64,000 nt of DNA from Gentiana macrophylla (Eukaryota > Streptophyta > Magnoliopsida > Gentianales > Gentianaceae), in assembly GCA_026214975.1 (NCBI GenBank), contig CM047805.1, positions 185,071,333 through 185,135,332 on the forward strand, given 5' to 3'. The position numbers and the translations under genes are program-made. Below, piece after piece: positions 21,609-34,300 of the stretch; position 1 is the first letter of the stretch; every line of letters starts with the position of its first letter. The notes beneath the pieces are model-generated. The model had not been told where the DNA came from and ran no database searches. It saw only the letters and a list, made by a program, of their open reading frames with translations.

Positions 21609-22047
21609 AATGGTTACGTGTATCTATCATTTGCTTATATTATGATTCTATGCTGAAATGAGCTAAAATTTTCAAATTTTTTCAAAATTTTGTTTTGTCC
21701 CGAGTGAGCAAATGCATATTTTTGTTCGGTTTTTTTATAGTCATTGATGCTGTATACCGTATGTTTAGTAAGTTAGTTGTTTCACCCGTCATATATTTCA
21801 CGAGCCATACTGAACGATGAGCTAAAATATAAAGCTATACCTATTTAGATTAGAAATGTTTGATTATCTTATAAGTATCTTGTGCTTAGTGCTAATGTAC
21901 ATATCGTGAGAATTATAATAGTTTGTGTTTAGAGCCGGAGTATGACATACTGTGAATATCTTAGGTTTGAATGTGATAAGTGAAACGTAACTACTGTGCG
22001 TTAGAAGTTGAATTTAAAAGAAATATTGGGTGTGTCGGAAGCTGGTC

Positions 22048-22203
22048 GATGATTGGAGTGAGGTAGGGCGTATCACGAATGTCCTATACCACCATGATGA
22101 CCAGAAGCTCACGACAGTCAGAAAAAGCTTCCTGATGATTTGAGTAAGGTAGGGTATATCTCGAATGTCATATTCTGCTATGACAGGGCAATAGCTCATT
22201 CTG
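22048..22203 (+). repeat. Duplicated ~85-bp module in the 3' UTR
   Basis: Two copies share the order GATGATTNGAGT, AGGTAGGG, TATCNCGAATGTC, ATGA and AGCTCA. Elements N (13594-13747) and C (36565-36718) carry the same pair in the same orientation relative to the element. Such retention in noncoding sequence suggests a functional RNA or DNA element. Confidence 0.65.
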
Positions 22204-22615
22204 ATGTGCGTATAAATGTGAATGATTAATTAAATCAACTTATATAAGGAATCTGGTATGAATGAGTAAAGACTTAGTTATCGTCTACCTTATCCCCAGT
22301 ATAAACCGACAGATATGTTGTAGGGATTATCCTCTGAGTATGTCAGAAAGGTCCTAAATGTATTCTATCATCCTTTTCGGGATATGTTACGTTTTGTAGG
22401 GTGCAAGTTATAAGTATCATTCATTTCTAGTTTGAATGGGGTATTTGCTGGTTGCTTTGAATAAATTTCAAGTTTGGACTTAGTGGAAGTTTACTATGGC
22501 TTTGCACACACACAGGGGTGAACTTCTGATTTATTGAATATGCGTTATATTTGCTGAAGTATCTATCTTTTCGAGCCTTTATTTTGTCTTGTTTTGCTCG
22601 GGACGAGCAAAAGAT

Positions 22616-22629
22616 AAGTGTGGGGGAGT
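22616..22629 (+). promoter_or_regulatory. Element A: polypurine tract
   Basis: AAGTGTGGGGGAGT directly precedes the LTR start TGTTTAGGG and fits the plus-strand primer of Athila elements. Confidence 0.85.
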
Positions 22630-24245
22630 TGTTTAGGGTGATTTTTATGTGATTTATGAGGTTATATTTCGTAATAATTTCCTCCATATTTATATAATTT
22701 GCATAGAAATTGAGTGTTTAATTGAATTATTGAGCAAGTGAGGTTTTAAATGATTCATTCGCAAAGTTGGTTGAACTATGTGTTTTTATTGTTGGTTTTC
22801 TATTGATTTGAATGATATTACACTTTGCAATGTTTTTATTATCTTGTAGATACACGAAATTGGTTCAAAAGAGGATTGAAAGATGTTAAGGATCGGATTT
22901 ATATGAAGAAAAAGAGATAAAGATGAAGTCGGTTGAAAATAGAGATGAAAATCAAATTTGTTACATCCTGAACGAGCGTTGAACTAGCGCCCGGTGGGCG
23001 GGCGTGCTCGAGCATTTGGACGGGCGCCCGAAAGAAGTAACTTGATTGTAGTTCTCCCAAATTTGCTGAATGAGCGTCTGATTTAATGAAGGACGGGCGT
23101 CTGATCCAGCTCGGCCCGACTCGAAGTTTTTATTGAAGATTGAACTGGCGTCCAACATAGCGGACGGGCGTCCATTGGCCGACATAGCAGCAGCCGACTT
23201 ATTTTCCTATAAATAGTCGCGTTTTTCACACACATTCAGACCCTAATTTTATCTAGGCGGCCACAAGAACCCTAAGGGGCGATTTCCTTGTGGTTTGCAC
23301 CTTTCTTCTTCAATTTTTATGCTTTTTAATTCTTAGAATAGATCCATTACTTTTATGCACTACATAGAAGCAATTTGAGTTGTTCAAGTGATGTTTAGAG
23401 GCTAAAGGCTTTTGGAACAAGCATTGTGAAGCCATCCTATCAACAATTCAGTTTCGTTTCTGGATTATTTTGTGAGTTTTTCTTATCAAAGTTGTATCTT
23501 TATTATGTTTATGTTTATCTTATGCAATTATATCGAGAGATGCTTGCATGTCTGATGTTTGATATTGATGAGAATCGTTATTAAACCCTAGATCACCATA
23601 ATAAAGATTAGATCTTTAACCTAAAAATAACGAGAGTTGATTAGGTTGAATTTCTAGGTTGCTAGATTGAGAAATCTTACACCTTTGATTTGAAAGCATT
23701 GATCTTTAGGATCGAAAGATAAAAGATTGATAGGCGAACTTTTCTAAGAGATTAGGAGTTCATACCTTTGTTAGGTGAATCACAACTTTGTTAAAAATCA
23801 CGAGAAAATCTAGATAGAAATTGATTGTTGTAGGATTGGTGGATCAATAGCTTGTTCGTTTGTTAAATTATTGACTAAAATCACTTGTGATCGTTTTGCT
23901 TAGTAAAGCTATAGTTTTTATTGCGTATTAAGTTTAGAATAGAAGTAGTTTAGTTATCTTGTTCGTAATCATATTTTCCTGGCTTTAGATCTCGATCTTC
24001 TGTCCAGTTTACTTTCGTTATTACCGTCTTTAGCTTTGTTACTTGTTGATTGTTTTATTTTGTTATAATCTTTTAGTAGTAGTAGTCGTGACATATTTAG
24101 GTTAGTTAAATAAAAACTAGAATAAACAACCCCGATTCCCTGTGAGATCGACCCGGTATTAGTTGCTATACTACGATCCCTGCACTTGGGGTAAACCGGA
24201 TTATTTTTATTACTTGTTTGTTTTGCTTAGATAAAATCCGAGACA
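22630..24245 (+). repeat. Element A: 3' LTR
   Basis: The 1616-bp LTR runs from TGTTTAGGGTG to CCGAGACA. Its right end is fixed by comparison with the solo LTR, whose target duplication proves the GAGACA end. About seven dyad motifs lie at 22968-23175 and the TATA box TATAAATAG at 23208-23216. The end block TGTGAGATCGACCCGG near 24140 is the typical Athila-group LTR terminus. The likely transcript start is about 30 bp after the TATA box. Confidence 0.9.
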
Positions 24246-24250
24246 AACAC

Positions 24251-25424
24251 CGTTCCCCGGAAACGGCGCCAAAATTTGGTGGGTCGTCAAACCACCAAAG
24301 ATAAATCACCTACTATCCCTATAGCTAGTATAGTAGAAGTAGGGGTCGAACCCACAGGGAACGGTGGACTTATTTCTTCTAGAATTTGTAAAATAACAGA
24401 TATTTGGATTTTTGATTAAACTCCTAAAATGAAAGAAAAATAAACGAAGTGAAAAGTTCCAGCCAATTAATTATTTCCCCCTCAATTCCTACGATTGATC
24501 ATCGATTCAAGGATGACTCGTCAAATTATTAATAAATTGGTTATAGTCACCGACAACCGCCAAGTGACCAATCTCTCCTAAATTCGATAATCAAGACACG
24601 GTCGTTAATTATTCTCTAACCGGAAGACACCCTTAGTCATGGTCATAGGAGTTTGGAATCCCGGAAGCATTAAGGCTTGAGAGACCCAATTCAAGGTATT
24701 AATCCAACCGGACTAATTTTAACCTAGGTTATCTATTTCCACAACAGGGAATCCTACGGGCTACGAACTGGCAGGTAATGTGTTGTTTACCACTAAAACC
24801 CAATCTTTTCTGGCAACCGCCTAAGATCGATTTTGGTGCTAGATCAAAATAACCGCGTAATTATCGCGCGCCAACAATTAAACGATCAATTCTAATCCTA
24901 TATTTGAATCAGAAAATAGACAAATATTAATAATCAAACGAGGTGAAAAACGTTTAGATCTCACAACCATATAAAATTGAGGGTTCAACAATCAATCAAC
25001 TGGAAGAAAAAAAACTAACTACACATTAACTAAAATAATATAAAAAAAAGAAATGAGCAAAACAAGTGTACCATATGCAAACGAAAAGAATCGTTGGCTG
25101 TATCTTCACTTCATGTGCCGGACGTCTGCTCCTTTCCCCCTATTACATTGCTTATTCCTCCTAATATATATCTTTTCTCCTAATAAACCTAGCTCCCCCA
25201 AAAAATATATGCTACCTTCGGCTATTTCACGCCAAAGAGGAGTAATTGTGGAGTGGGCCAAGCCCAATTGTTTTTTTTTCAAAAAAAAAAAGACTTATAT
25301 AATACTAATAATAATAATAATAATCTTAAGTATTAAAAATGGTCTTTTATAATAATAAAAATCCGATGTGATTAACTAGCGAGAATCCACGGTTGGTGTT
25401 AATAGACTTTGTCTTTTCTTCAAC
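24251..25424 (-). mobile_element. Element B: primer site and LTR of an older Athila/Tat-group element
   Basis: On the minus strand an LTR ending GACGACCCACCA (24277) is followed by AATTT and the tRNA-Asp-type primer site TGGCGCCGTTTCCGGGGAA (24253-24271). Only about eight leader bases follow before A's LTR end. The LTR block GGGGTCGAACCCACAGGGAA near 24342 is the group's terminal block. The upstream LTR limit is uncertain; I place it at CTTCAACA near 25424 because a TG-start on the minus strand fits there. The rest of B is not in the window, presumably lost with A's 5' end. Confidence 0.6.
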
Positions 25425-25659
25425 ATTTCGGGGTCTCGACATAGGCGAAAACTGAAGTTCACGATACTTGAAACAGCGCTTTCCTCCCTTCTCCAGCAAA
25501 ACATTCAAATATTGCTCTATACATCCAGAATTACTCCATCATCTCTTCCGAGCTCTTAAAACCTGAAAATCATCAAAAACATACCCGGAACAGAGCATAT
25601 CCCGACAAAATAGATATAAAAGAGGCACATAAGACACCACAAAATACAGTCTCATATGT

Positions 25660-27270
25660 GTTTGTAAAGTAATACACTGCTGCAAACCCTAAGTATATCT
25701 GTATGTAACCACTTAACTCAGTGTATGGATTACACGTGAGGATTAAGTTAGTGGAGATATGCTTAAACTGTTAGTCCATGGTGAACTTAATCAGAGTTTA
25801 GGGTCTCTTGATTAAAACACCAATAATGCGCCCAGAACACCTTAGGGTGTGATAGTCTTATCCGGACTGTCGGTAGAGGGTACCTACGTGGAGCATTTAT
25901 ATGTGATGGCATTCATATAGGAATGGACCGATTTAATCTGTATTTCTCGATGTAATTCCATAATCGAGGAATCTTATTAAATCATTAGATGATCATATAT
26001 GGATCAACCTTAATCCTAAGGTGATCACAGGGTGCTGCTTGTCCCGGGGTAGTGTTTGATGTGTTAGTTACGGTTCACTTAAATATGTGTTCCAAGCCAC
26101 TTCTCATTGGCATTATCTCCAGATGAGTGAGTAGTTCTGATTTTCATAGACATGGAATCCATTCCTTCCTGCGGGAAGTAGAGAGACAGTCCCCTTATTT
26201 GTTAGCCTTAAGAAAGTGATCGATCCCGGAGTTCATATTAGACTAATTGATCACTAGTCGATATGTGAACTAATTGATCATCGAGGGGTTAATGGTAAAT
26301 AAGGATAAGATATTCGAGTCGGGTTCACGGAGACTTCCCACTCGAGAATGGGACGATCTATGGAGGGTTAATCCGTATGTAGTGATTATATCAATGGACG
26401 CTTATTCACTCTACATGGGTTGAGTATAAGTATACATCTATAATCGGTAGAGTTCGATTTCGGGTTTATGGTGGCGTAATCCCGGAATTAATAATTAATG
26501 TACTTATTCTCATTCGATGAATAATTAATTATTGGAGCTAACGGTTATAGTCCATGGTCCCCGATGTGGCTTCGTAATTCGGACTAATAATCTTGTTATT
26601 TGGGCCTCAGTGATAATTAATTGGCTGGGCTAATTAATTGATATGCATGGATATTATTTAGTTGGGCTAAATAATATAATACACATAAAAGACATTTTGT
26701 GTGGGCTTATTAACCCTAAGTGTGGCGCCATTTTAGTCTCATTTAGCACAAGAATTAATTTTCTTGTGTTATGGAAAATAAAAGATATTTTTGTTATATG
26801 ATTGGTTGGATGACTTGTTATTTGATTTCCTATTGGTCAATACATGTCACAATTAGTCATTAAGAAAAATATCTTTTTATTTTGTTTAATTAATTAATTA
26901 TTTAATTAATTAAAACTTGGAGACCAAGGATTTACTCTCCTATAAAAGGAGAGTTATTCCAAGGGTAATTGGCAATGGAAAATTTCGACCTACACACTTG
27001 TAAAAGAGAGAAAAAATTGTTTTTCTTGTCTAGGGTTTTAGAGGAAGAAAAACTTGGAGTTTTTCTTGGTGTTGCATATCAAGGAGGTTCATTTATCAAG
27101 AAGGGTGTCCACCAACCGCCGTTTGGAGAACACATCGGAAGATCAAGGCTTCTCTTCCCGATATTGGTAACATGATCTTGTAGTAGTTTAAGTCCTTTAA
27201 TTTTGTATTGTGATGTATAAGTCGTGATCCATCCGCTGCGCGTAGATCTAACTCGTTTAGATCTAAGAAC
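25660..27270 (+). repeat. Copia 5' LTR, truncated at its start
   Basis: Similarity to the 3' LTR begins around AATACACTG (25671), so the first ~100 bp including TGTTAGG are missing. A TATA box TATAAAAGG is at 26941-26949, matching TATATAAAG at 30989 in the other LTR. The right end is blurred, because coding sequence starts at about 27283 with no primer site between. Confidence 0.7.
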
Positions 27271-27282
27271 CTGCATCCTTCA

Positions 27283-29469
27283 AGGACACCTCAGCAAAAT
27301 GGAGTTGCTGAAAGGAGAAATAGAACATTGATTGACATGGTCAGATCAATGATGAGCTACGCCTCGCTACCGATATCTTTTTGGGGATATGCTCTAGAAG
27401 CAGCGGTATACATACTGAATGTAGTACCGTCAAAGTTTGTCACAAAGACACCTTATGAAATGTGGAGGGGACGGCCGGAAGGCCTAAATCACTTCCGCAT
27501 TTGGGGATGTCCTGCACATGTGTTGGTGGACAAGACAAGTAAACTACAAAATCGCATACGAAAGTATGTTTGTTTGTGGGTTACCCCAAGGGAACACGTG
27601 GAGGTCTGTTTTACGATCCGGAAGATAACAAGGTGATAGTTTCAATTAATGCCACGTTTTTGGAGGATCAATCTATGACAGATTTCAAGCCTCGAAGTAA
27701 AGTCATACTTGAGGAGTTACTTTCTGACGAGGTCAGACCACAAGTGCCACCTAGTGTCACTGTAGACAACACTACGAATGCAACAGTCACCCCTCCTCCT
27801 AATCCACCCAGACGTACTGAGAGAGTGGTTCGGCCACCAAATCGGTATGGACAATCAGAGGCAAACGTAGCCGTCTCTGATGGTGTGGAAGATGATCTAG
27901 TGTCCTTTCGCAAGGCCATGGATGATCGTGACAAGGATTTATGGGTTGACGCGATGAATCAAGAGATAGAATCCATGTACTCTAACTTAGTCTGGAAACT
28001 TGTAGATTGCCCCGAAGGGGTAAAACCCATAGGGAGCAAGTGGCTCTACAAGAGAAAGCGAGGAGTTGATGGTAAGGTGCAAACCTTTAAAGCATGGCTA
28101 GTAGCTAAAGGCTACACACAGAGAGAGGGTATAGACTACGAAGAGACCTTTTCCCCTGTGGCCATGCTTAAATCCATCCGGATCCTTCTTTCTATTGCTG
28201 CATGCCTAGATTATGAAATTTGGCAAATGGATGTCAAGACAGCGTTTCTTAACGGCTTTCTCGACGAGGAAATCTATATGTAGCAACCAAAAGGATACAT
28301 CGAGCAAGGCCAAGAGCACAAAGTGTGCAAGTTGCTGAGATCCATTTATGGGTTGAAGCAAGCATCTCGGTCTTGGAATCATAGATTTGATGACACCATT
28401 AAGTCATATGATTTCGAACAAAATCCTGATGAACCTTGTGTATACAAGAAAGTCATTAAGGAGAAGGTTGCGTTTCTAGTGTTGTACGCAGATGACATTC
28501 TCCTGATTGGAAACGATAAGGGGATGTTGTCGGACGTTAAAATTTGGTTGGCCAGCCAATTCCAAATGAAAGATTTTGGAGGGGCGAATTATGTTCTCGG
28601 GATCCAATTACTACGGGATCGTAAGAACAGGATGTTAGCTCTTTCACAAGCCACTTACATTGATAAGGTGATGGCTAGATATAGCATGACGGACGCAAAG
28701 AAGGGTTACCTACCAACTTGTCACGGCGTCCATCTCTCTAAGACTCAGAGTCCTCAGACTCCTGAGGAAACAGAGGCTATGGGAAGAGTGCCTTATGCTT
28801 CGGCTGTAGGTAGTCTAATGTACGCTATGCTGTGCACTAGACTTGACATCTGTTATGGCGTTGGACTCGTCAGTCATTATCAGTCAAATCCAGGCAATGA
28901 ACATTGGATTGCAGTAAATAACCTCTTAAAGTACTTGAAGAGGACTAGGAATTATATGCTGGTATATTCGGGTGCAAACCTGGATGTGCTGGAAGTACAT
29001 CGACTCGACTTCCATCGAGATAGAGATGATTTCAAATCTACCTCAGTTCAAGTGTTTACCATTGGTGGTGGTGCGATCATTTGGAGAAGCGTCAAGCAAT
29101 CCAAAGATGGCTGATTCTACTATGGAAGTCGAATACATAGCGGCCTCGAGGGCGACTAAGGAAGCGATTTGGCTCAGAAAGTTTCTGAGTGGTTTGGGGT
29201 CTCTCCAAATCACAACGATCCGATCACTCTCTATTGTGACAACAATGAGGCTGTATCAAATTCGAAGGAACCCCGTAGTCACCACAAGTCGAAGCATATC
29301 GAGCGAAAGTACCATTTAATCGAGAGATAGTCCAAAGAGGTGACATTTCCGTCAAGAAAATCGCCCTCACGACAACCCTGCTGATCCATTCACCAAGACA
29401 TTGCCGCTAGAAGTCTTCAACCGGCACTTGGAAACTATTGGTATTAGGGACATGACTTATTTGCTTTAG
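27283..29469 (+). pseudogene. pol: Copia pol remnant: integrase C-terminal half, RT, RNase H
   Basis: The remnant opens with TPQQNGVAERRN, the copia integrase motif containing the third catalytic acidic residue. A 2-bp excess near 27575 shifts the frame, after which RT follows (KPIGSKWLYKRKR, MDVKTAFLNG). A TAG at 28281 replaces a glutamine codon. The active site YADD is at 28485-28496. RNase H follows with GGGAIIWRSVKQS, a shift near 29100, then MEVEYIAASRATKEA. Another shift occurs before the conserved tail, which ends in FTKTLPLEVF and a stop at 29467. The gene cannot be translated intact. Confidence 0.88.
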
Positions 29470-29540
29470 AGCAAGTGGGAGTTGTATTGTTGTAATATAG
29501 ATATAGGGTGTGCTCTAAAACAATTAATCCACTTGCCTTT

Positions 29541-29556
29541 CGTGCAAGTGGGAGAT
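29541..29556 (+). promoter_or_regulatory. Copia polypurine tract
   Basis: GTGCAAGTGGGAGAT precedes the LTR start TGTTAGG. A near copy, GAGCAAGTGGGAG, lies 72 bp upstream at 29469-29481, directly after the pol stop. Confidence 0.75.
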
Positions 29557-31385
29557 TGTTAGGTTTTATGCCCGAAAGACAATTTGTAATTGTTTTATTT
29601 AAATAAATGACAGAATTTATTTCATCTTATTTATTCACATTTATTGCCAATATTAATACACTACATAAAACCTTAAGTATGTTGATTATGTAATCACATA
29701 ACTCAGTGTATGGCTATACACACGAGGATTGAGTTTGTGAAATATACTTAAAATTAACTTAGTCCGTAGCGTTTATTAATCGGAGTACGTGTCTCTAGAT
29801 TAATTTGCTAATAATGCGCCCAGAACACTTTAGGTGTGACAGTCTTATTCGGACTGTCGGTAATAGGGTACCTAGTGAGGCATTTATATATGATGATAAT
29901 CATATAGGGCTGGACCGATTTGATTTGAGTTCTCGATATAATTCCGTAATCGAGAAGTCTTATCGAATCACAAGATGATCATATATGGATTAATCTCAAT
30001 CTCGAGGTGATCACTGCATTTAACGCTTAGACGGGGTAGAGTTTGATGTGTTAGTAAGGATCACCGTAGTATGTGGTCCAACACTTCTCGTTGGCTCTAT
30101 TCTAGAATGAGTGAGTAGTTTGTGTTATCACGATATGGAATCCATTCCTTCCGTCGGAAGTAGATGCACGCGATTCCTTATTTGTTGACCCTAGAAGCGA
30201 TCGATCGGCCGAGTTCATATTACATTGGTTATGAACTAATTGATCACTAGGGGTTAATGATAAATAAGGATAATATGTTTCGAGAAGGGTTTACGGAAAT
30301 ATCCCGAATCGAAGTGAACAGTCTATGGAGGATTTATCCGTATGTAATGATTATATCAGTGGACGCTTTCGACTCATAAATTGAGTGTAAGTTATCTATA
30401 TTCGATAGAGTCGTTCGCCGGGTTTATGGTGGCGTAATCCTGGAATTAATAGGTTGGATATAATTATTCTGTCTGATGAATAATTTTTATCTAATTTATT
30501 GTAGCTACTGAATATGGGTTCATGGTCCCCGACGTGGCTCCCGAAATAGCATAATTGGATTTCTCGTCGTTTCACCTCAATTATAATTAAATAGTGGATT
30601 GGGCTATTTAATTTGATATGTGGATTAATTGTTTAGTTGGACTAAATAATTAAATACACGGAAAAGACATTTTTCGTGGACTCGGCCCAAATTGGTGTGT
30701 TGAGCTTTTGACATAATTGGTCAAATATGATAAAATGCGTGTAACTCCTTTTGGGTTTACATATGGCGCATTTTTGTGTTGTTATTTAATTATTGGGAAA
30801 TTAGTTTTCTTGGATAATTATTTAATGTGTGATTTATCTTTTATTTGTTAATTGATAATTCAAGGAATATTAGATAATAATATGATTTATCCTAATTTGT
30901 TTGGGATAATTATTTTATTTGGAATAAAGGATTATTGTAATAATTATCTCTTAATTATTTAATCCTTGGAGGTTAAGTTTTACTCTCCTATATAAAGAGA
31001 GTTCTTCCAAGCCTTTTGACATACACATTAAAAAACGCCATTATTGACAAATACTTGGGTTGATATTTCGACCAAGTATTTCGGGTTTCGAGTTGGAATA
31101 ATCTTTGGGATTATTCCGGTAGCATATCAAGGAGGTCCGGCGGCGGGGAACACCATCCACCTGGTGTGCTAGGAGACACACGTTGGAAGGCTGTGGCTAC
31201 TCATACACGTGTTCAAGGAGCCTTTTTGTTCTTGGAGTTAAGCACCAAAAAAAGGTAGGCTCCTAAACCCCCTTGTAGATTTAGATCTTAAATTTATGTT
31301 CTTTGTTTCGTTTAGATCTAGATCCGATACTTCCGCTGTGTAATCGGGTCAATCTATGATTGATCCGACTATATTACATCTAACA
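29557..31385 (+). repeat. Copia 3' LTR
   Basis: It is complete, with TGTTAGG and CTAACA ends and a TATA box TATATAAAG at 30989-30997. The next bases, GACAACTC, are satellite sequence in mid-monomer, so the element inserted into, or recombined with, the array. The 5' flank is not satellite, so the target duplication cannot be tested. Confidence 0.85.
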
Positions 31386-34300
31386 GACAACTCATTACCA
31401 GAGAAAAACACAAATTTGAACTCGTTAATATGAATAAACATGAAATCAAACTCGTTACCAAAGGTAAAACACAAATTTCTACTCGTTATAAAGGGAAAAC
31501 ACAAATTTCCGGCGATGTCAACTCGTTATCAGGGAAAAAAAACCTTTTTTCTGCAAGGACAACCCGTTACTAGAGAAAAACACAAATTTGAACTCGTTAA
31601 TATGAAGAATACATGAATTTGAACTCGTTACCAAAGATAAAACACAAATTTCTACTCGTTATAAAAGAAAAACACAAATTTCCGGCGATGTCAACTCGTT
31701 ATCAGTGAAAAAACCATTTTTTTAGCAAAGACAACTCGTTACTAGAGAAAAACACAAATTTGAACTCGTTAATATGAAGAAAAAATGAATTCGAACTCGT
31801 TACCAAAGATAAAACACAAATTTCTACTCGTTAAAAAGGGAAAACACAAATTTCCGGCGATGTCAACTCGTTATCTGAGAAAAAACCATTTTTTCAGCAA
31901 GGACAACTCGTTACCAGAGAAAAACACAACTTTGAACTTGTTAATATGAAGAAAACATACTCGTTACCAAAGATAAAAGACAAATTTCTACTCGTTATAA
32001 AGGGAAAACACAAATTTCCGGCGATGTCAACTCGCTATCAGGGAAATTTTTTTTTCATTAAGGAAAACTCGTTACCAGAGAAAAACACAAATTTGAACTC
32101 GTTAATATGAAGAAAACATGAATTCGAACTCGTTACCAAAGATAAAACACAAATTTCTACCCGTTATAAAGGGAAAACACAAATTTCCGGCGATGTCAAC
32201 TCGTTGTCAGGGAAAAAACCATTTTTTCAGAAAGGACTAACTCGTTACCAGAGAAAAACACAACTTCGAACTTGTTAATATGAAGAAAACATGAATTCGA
32301 ACTCGTTACCAAAGATAAAACACAAATTTCTACTCGTTATAAAGGGAAAACACATATTTCCGGCGATATCAACTCATTATCCGGGAAAAAACCTTTTTAC
32401 AGCAAGGGCAACTCGTTACCAGAGAAAAACACAAATTTGAACTTGTTAATATGAAGAAAACATGAATTCGAACTCGTTACCAAAGATAAAACACAAATTT
32501 CTACTCGTTATAAAGGGAAAACACAAATTTCCGGTGATGTCAACTCGTTATCAAGGAAAAAACCTTTTTTCAGCAAGGACAACTCGTTACCAGAGAAAAA
32601 TACAGATTTGAATTCGTTAATATTAAGAAAACAAATTTCCGGCGATGTCCACTCGTTATCAGAGAAAAAACCATTTTTTCTTCAAGGACAACTCGTTACC
32701 AGAGAAAAACACGAATTTGAAGTCGTTAATATGAAGAAAACATGAATTCGAACTCGTTACCAAAAGATAAAACACAAATTTCTACTCGTTATAAAGGGAA
32801 AACACAAATTTCCGGCAATGTCCACTCGTTATCAGAGAAAAAATGTTTTTCTCTTCAAGGACAACTCGTTACCAGAGAAAAAAACGAATTTGAACTCGTT
32901 AATATGAAGAAAACATGAATTCGAACTCGTTACCAAAGATAAAACATAAATTTCTACTCGTTATAAAGGGAAAACACAAATTTCCGGCGATGTCAACTCG
33001 TTATCGGGGAAAAACCTTTTTTCTTCAAGGACAACTTGTTACCAGTGAAAAAACACGAATTTGAACTCGTTAATATGAAGAAAACATGAATTCGAACTCG
33101 TTACCAAAGATAAAACACAAATTTCTACTCGTTATAAAAGGAAAACACAAATTTCCGGCGATGTCCACTCGTTATCAGAGAAAAAACATTTTTTTCTTCA
33201 AGGACAACTCGTTACCAGAGAAAAACACGAATTTGAACTCGTTAATATGAAGAAAACATGAATTCAAACTCGTTACCAAAGATAAAACACAAATTTCTTC
33301 TCGTTATAAAGGGAAAACACAAATTTCCGGGGATGTCCACTCGTTATAAGAGAAAAACCTTTTTTCTTCAAGGACAACTCGTTACCAGAGAAAAACACGA
33401 ATTTGAACTCGTTAATATGAAGAAAACATGAATTCGAACTCGTTACCAAAGATAAAACACAAATTTCTACTCGTTATAAAGGGAAAACACAAATTTCCGG
33501 CGATGTCCACTCGTTATTAGAGAAAATACCTTTTTTTTCTTCAAGGACAACTCGTTACCAGAGAAAAACACGAATTTGAACTCGTTAATATGAAGAAAAC
33601 ATGAATTCGAACTCGTTACCAAAGAAAAAACACAAATTTCTACTCGTTATAAAGGGGAAACACAAATTTCCGGCGATGTCCACTCGTTATAAGAGAAAAA
33701 AACCTTTTTTCTTCAAGGACAACTCGTTATCAGAGAAAAACACGAATTTGAACTCGTTAATATGAAGAAAACATGAATTCGAACTCGTTACCAAAGATAA
33801 AACACAAATTTCTACTCGTTATAAAGGGAAAACACAAATTTCCGGCGATATCCACTCGTTATCAGAGAAAAAACCTTTTTTTCTTCAAGAACAACTCGTT
33901 ACCATAGAAAAACACGAATTTGAACTCGTTAATATGAAGAAAACATGAATTCGAACTCGTTACCAAAGATAAAACACAAATTTCTACTCGTTATAAAGGG
34001 AAAACACAAATTTCCGGCGAAGTCCACTCGTTATCAGAGAAAAAACCTTTTTCTCTTCAAGGACAACTCGTTACCAGAGAAAGACACGAATTTGAACTCG
34101 TTAATATGAAGAAAACATGAATTCGAACTCGTTACCAAAGATAAAACACAAATTTCTACTCGTTATAAAGGAAAACACAAATTTCCGGCGATGTCCACTG
34201 CGTTATCGAGAAAAACATTTTTTCTTCAAGGACAACTCGTTACCAGAGAAAAAGCACGAATTTGAACTCGTTAATATGAAGAAAATATGAATTTGAACTC

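Larger units (their letters stand above)
21081..22629 (+). other. Element A: 3' untranslated region with conserved modules
   Basis: No coding sequence is seen. Conserved blocks shared with N and C are: an internal polypurine-like tract with a GAGGACA box (21574-21608), two ~70-base module copies 85 bp apart (22048-22115 and 22133-22203), and the GTAGGGATTATCCTCTGAG block (22312-22339). The true polypurine tract AAGTGTGGGGGAGT (22616-22629) ends it. Confidence 0.75.
8950..24245 (+). mobile_element. Element A: 5'-truncated Athila-type Ty3 element, interrupted by N
   Basis: The element keeps, in order, the 3' part of pol (RT, RNase H, integrase), an inter-ORF region, an env-position gene, a long 3' untranslated region, a polypurine tract and a 3' LTR. 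This is the order of Athila elements. The 5' LTR, gag, protease and the first part of RT are missing; homology starts only just before the RT active site. The nested element N (11079-17546) splits pol. The LTR ends in GAGACA and the following AACAC would be its target duplicate inside element B. Coding decay (one CGA-to-TGA stop and three frameshifts in pol) shows it is not autonomous. Confidence 0.88.
25660..31385 (+). mobile_element. Deleted copia element with two diverged LTRs
   Basis: A 5'-truncated LTR-like segment (25660-~27270) is followed by the second half of pol, a polypurine tract (29541-29556) and a complete 1829-bp LTR (29557-31385) running from TGTTAGG to ATCTAACA. Gag, protease and the first half of integrase are gone. 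The two LTRs share long blocks but differ at an estimated fifth or more of positions by eye, far more than N's pair. They may come from different copies. LTR length and the GCAAGTGGGAG tract would suit the Angela lineage, tentatively. The 3' LTR ends against satellite DNA. Confidence 0.85.

Noticed and set aside
26969..27175. 68-codon frame in the copia 5' LTR
   Set aside because: It is not kept open in the 3' LTR and lies in the transcribed leader.
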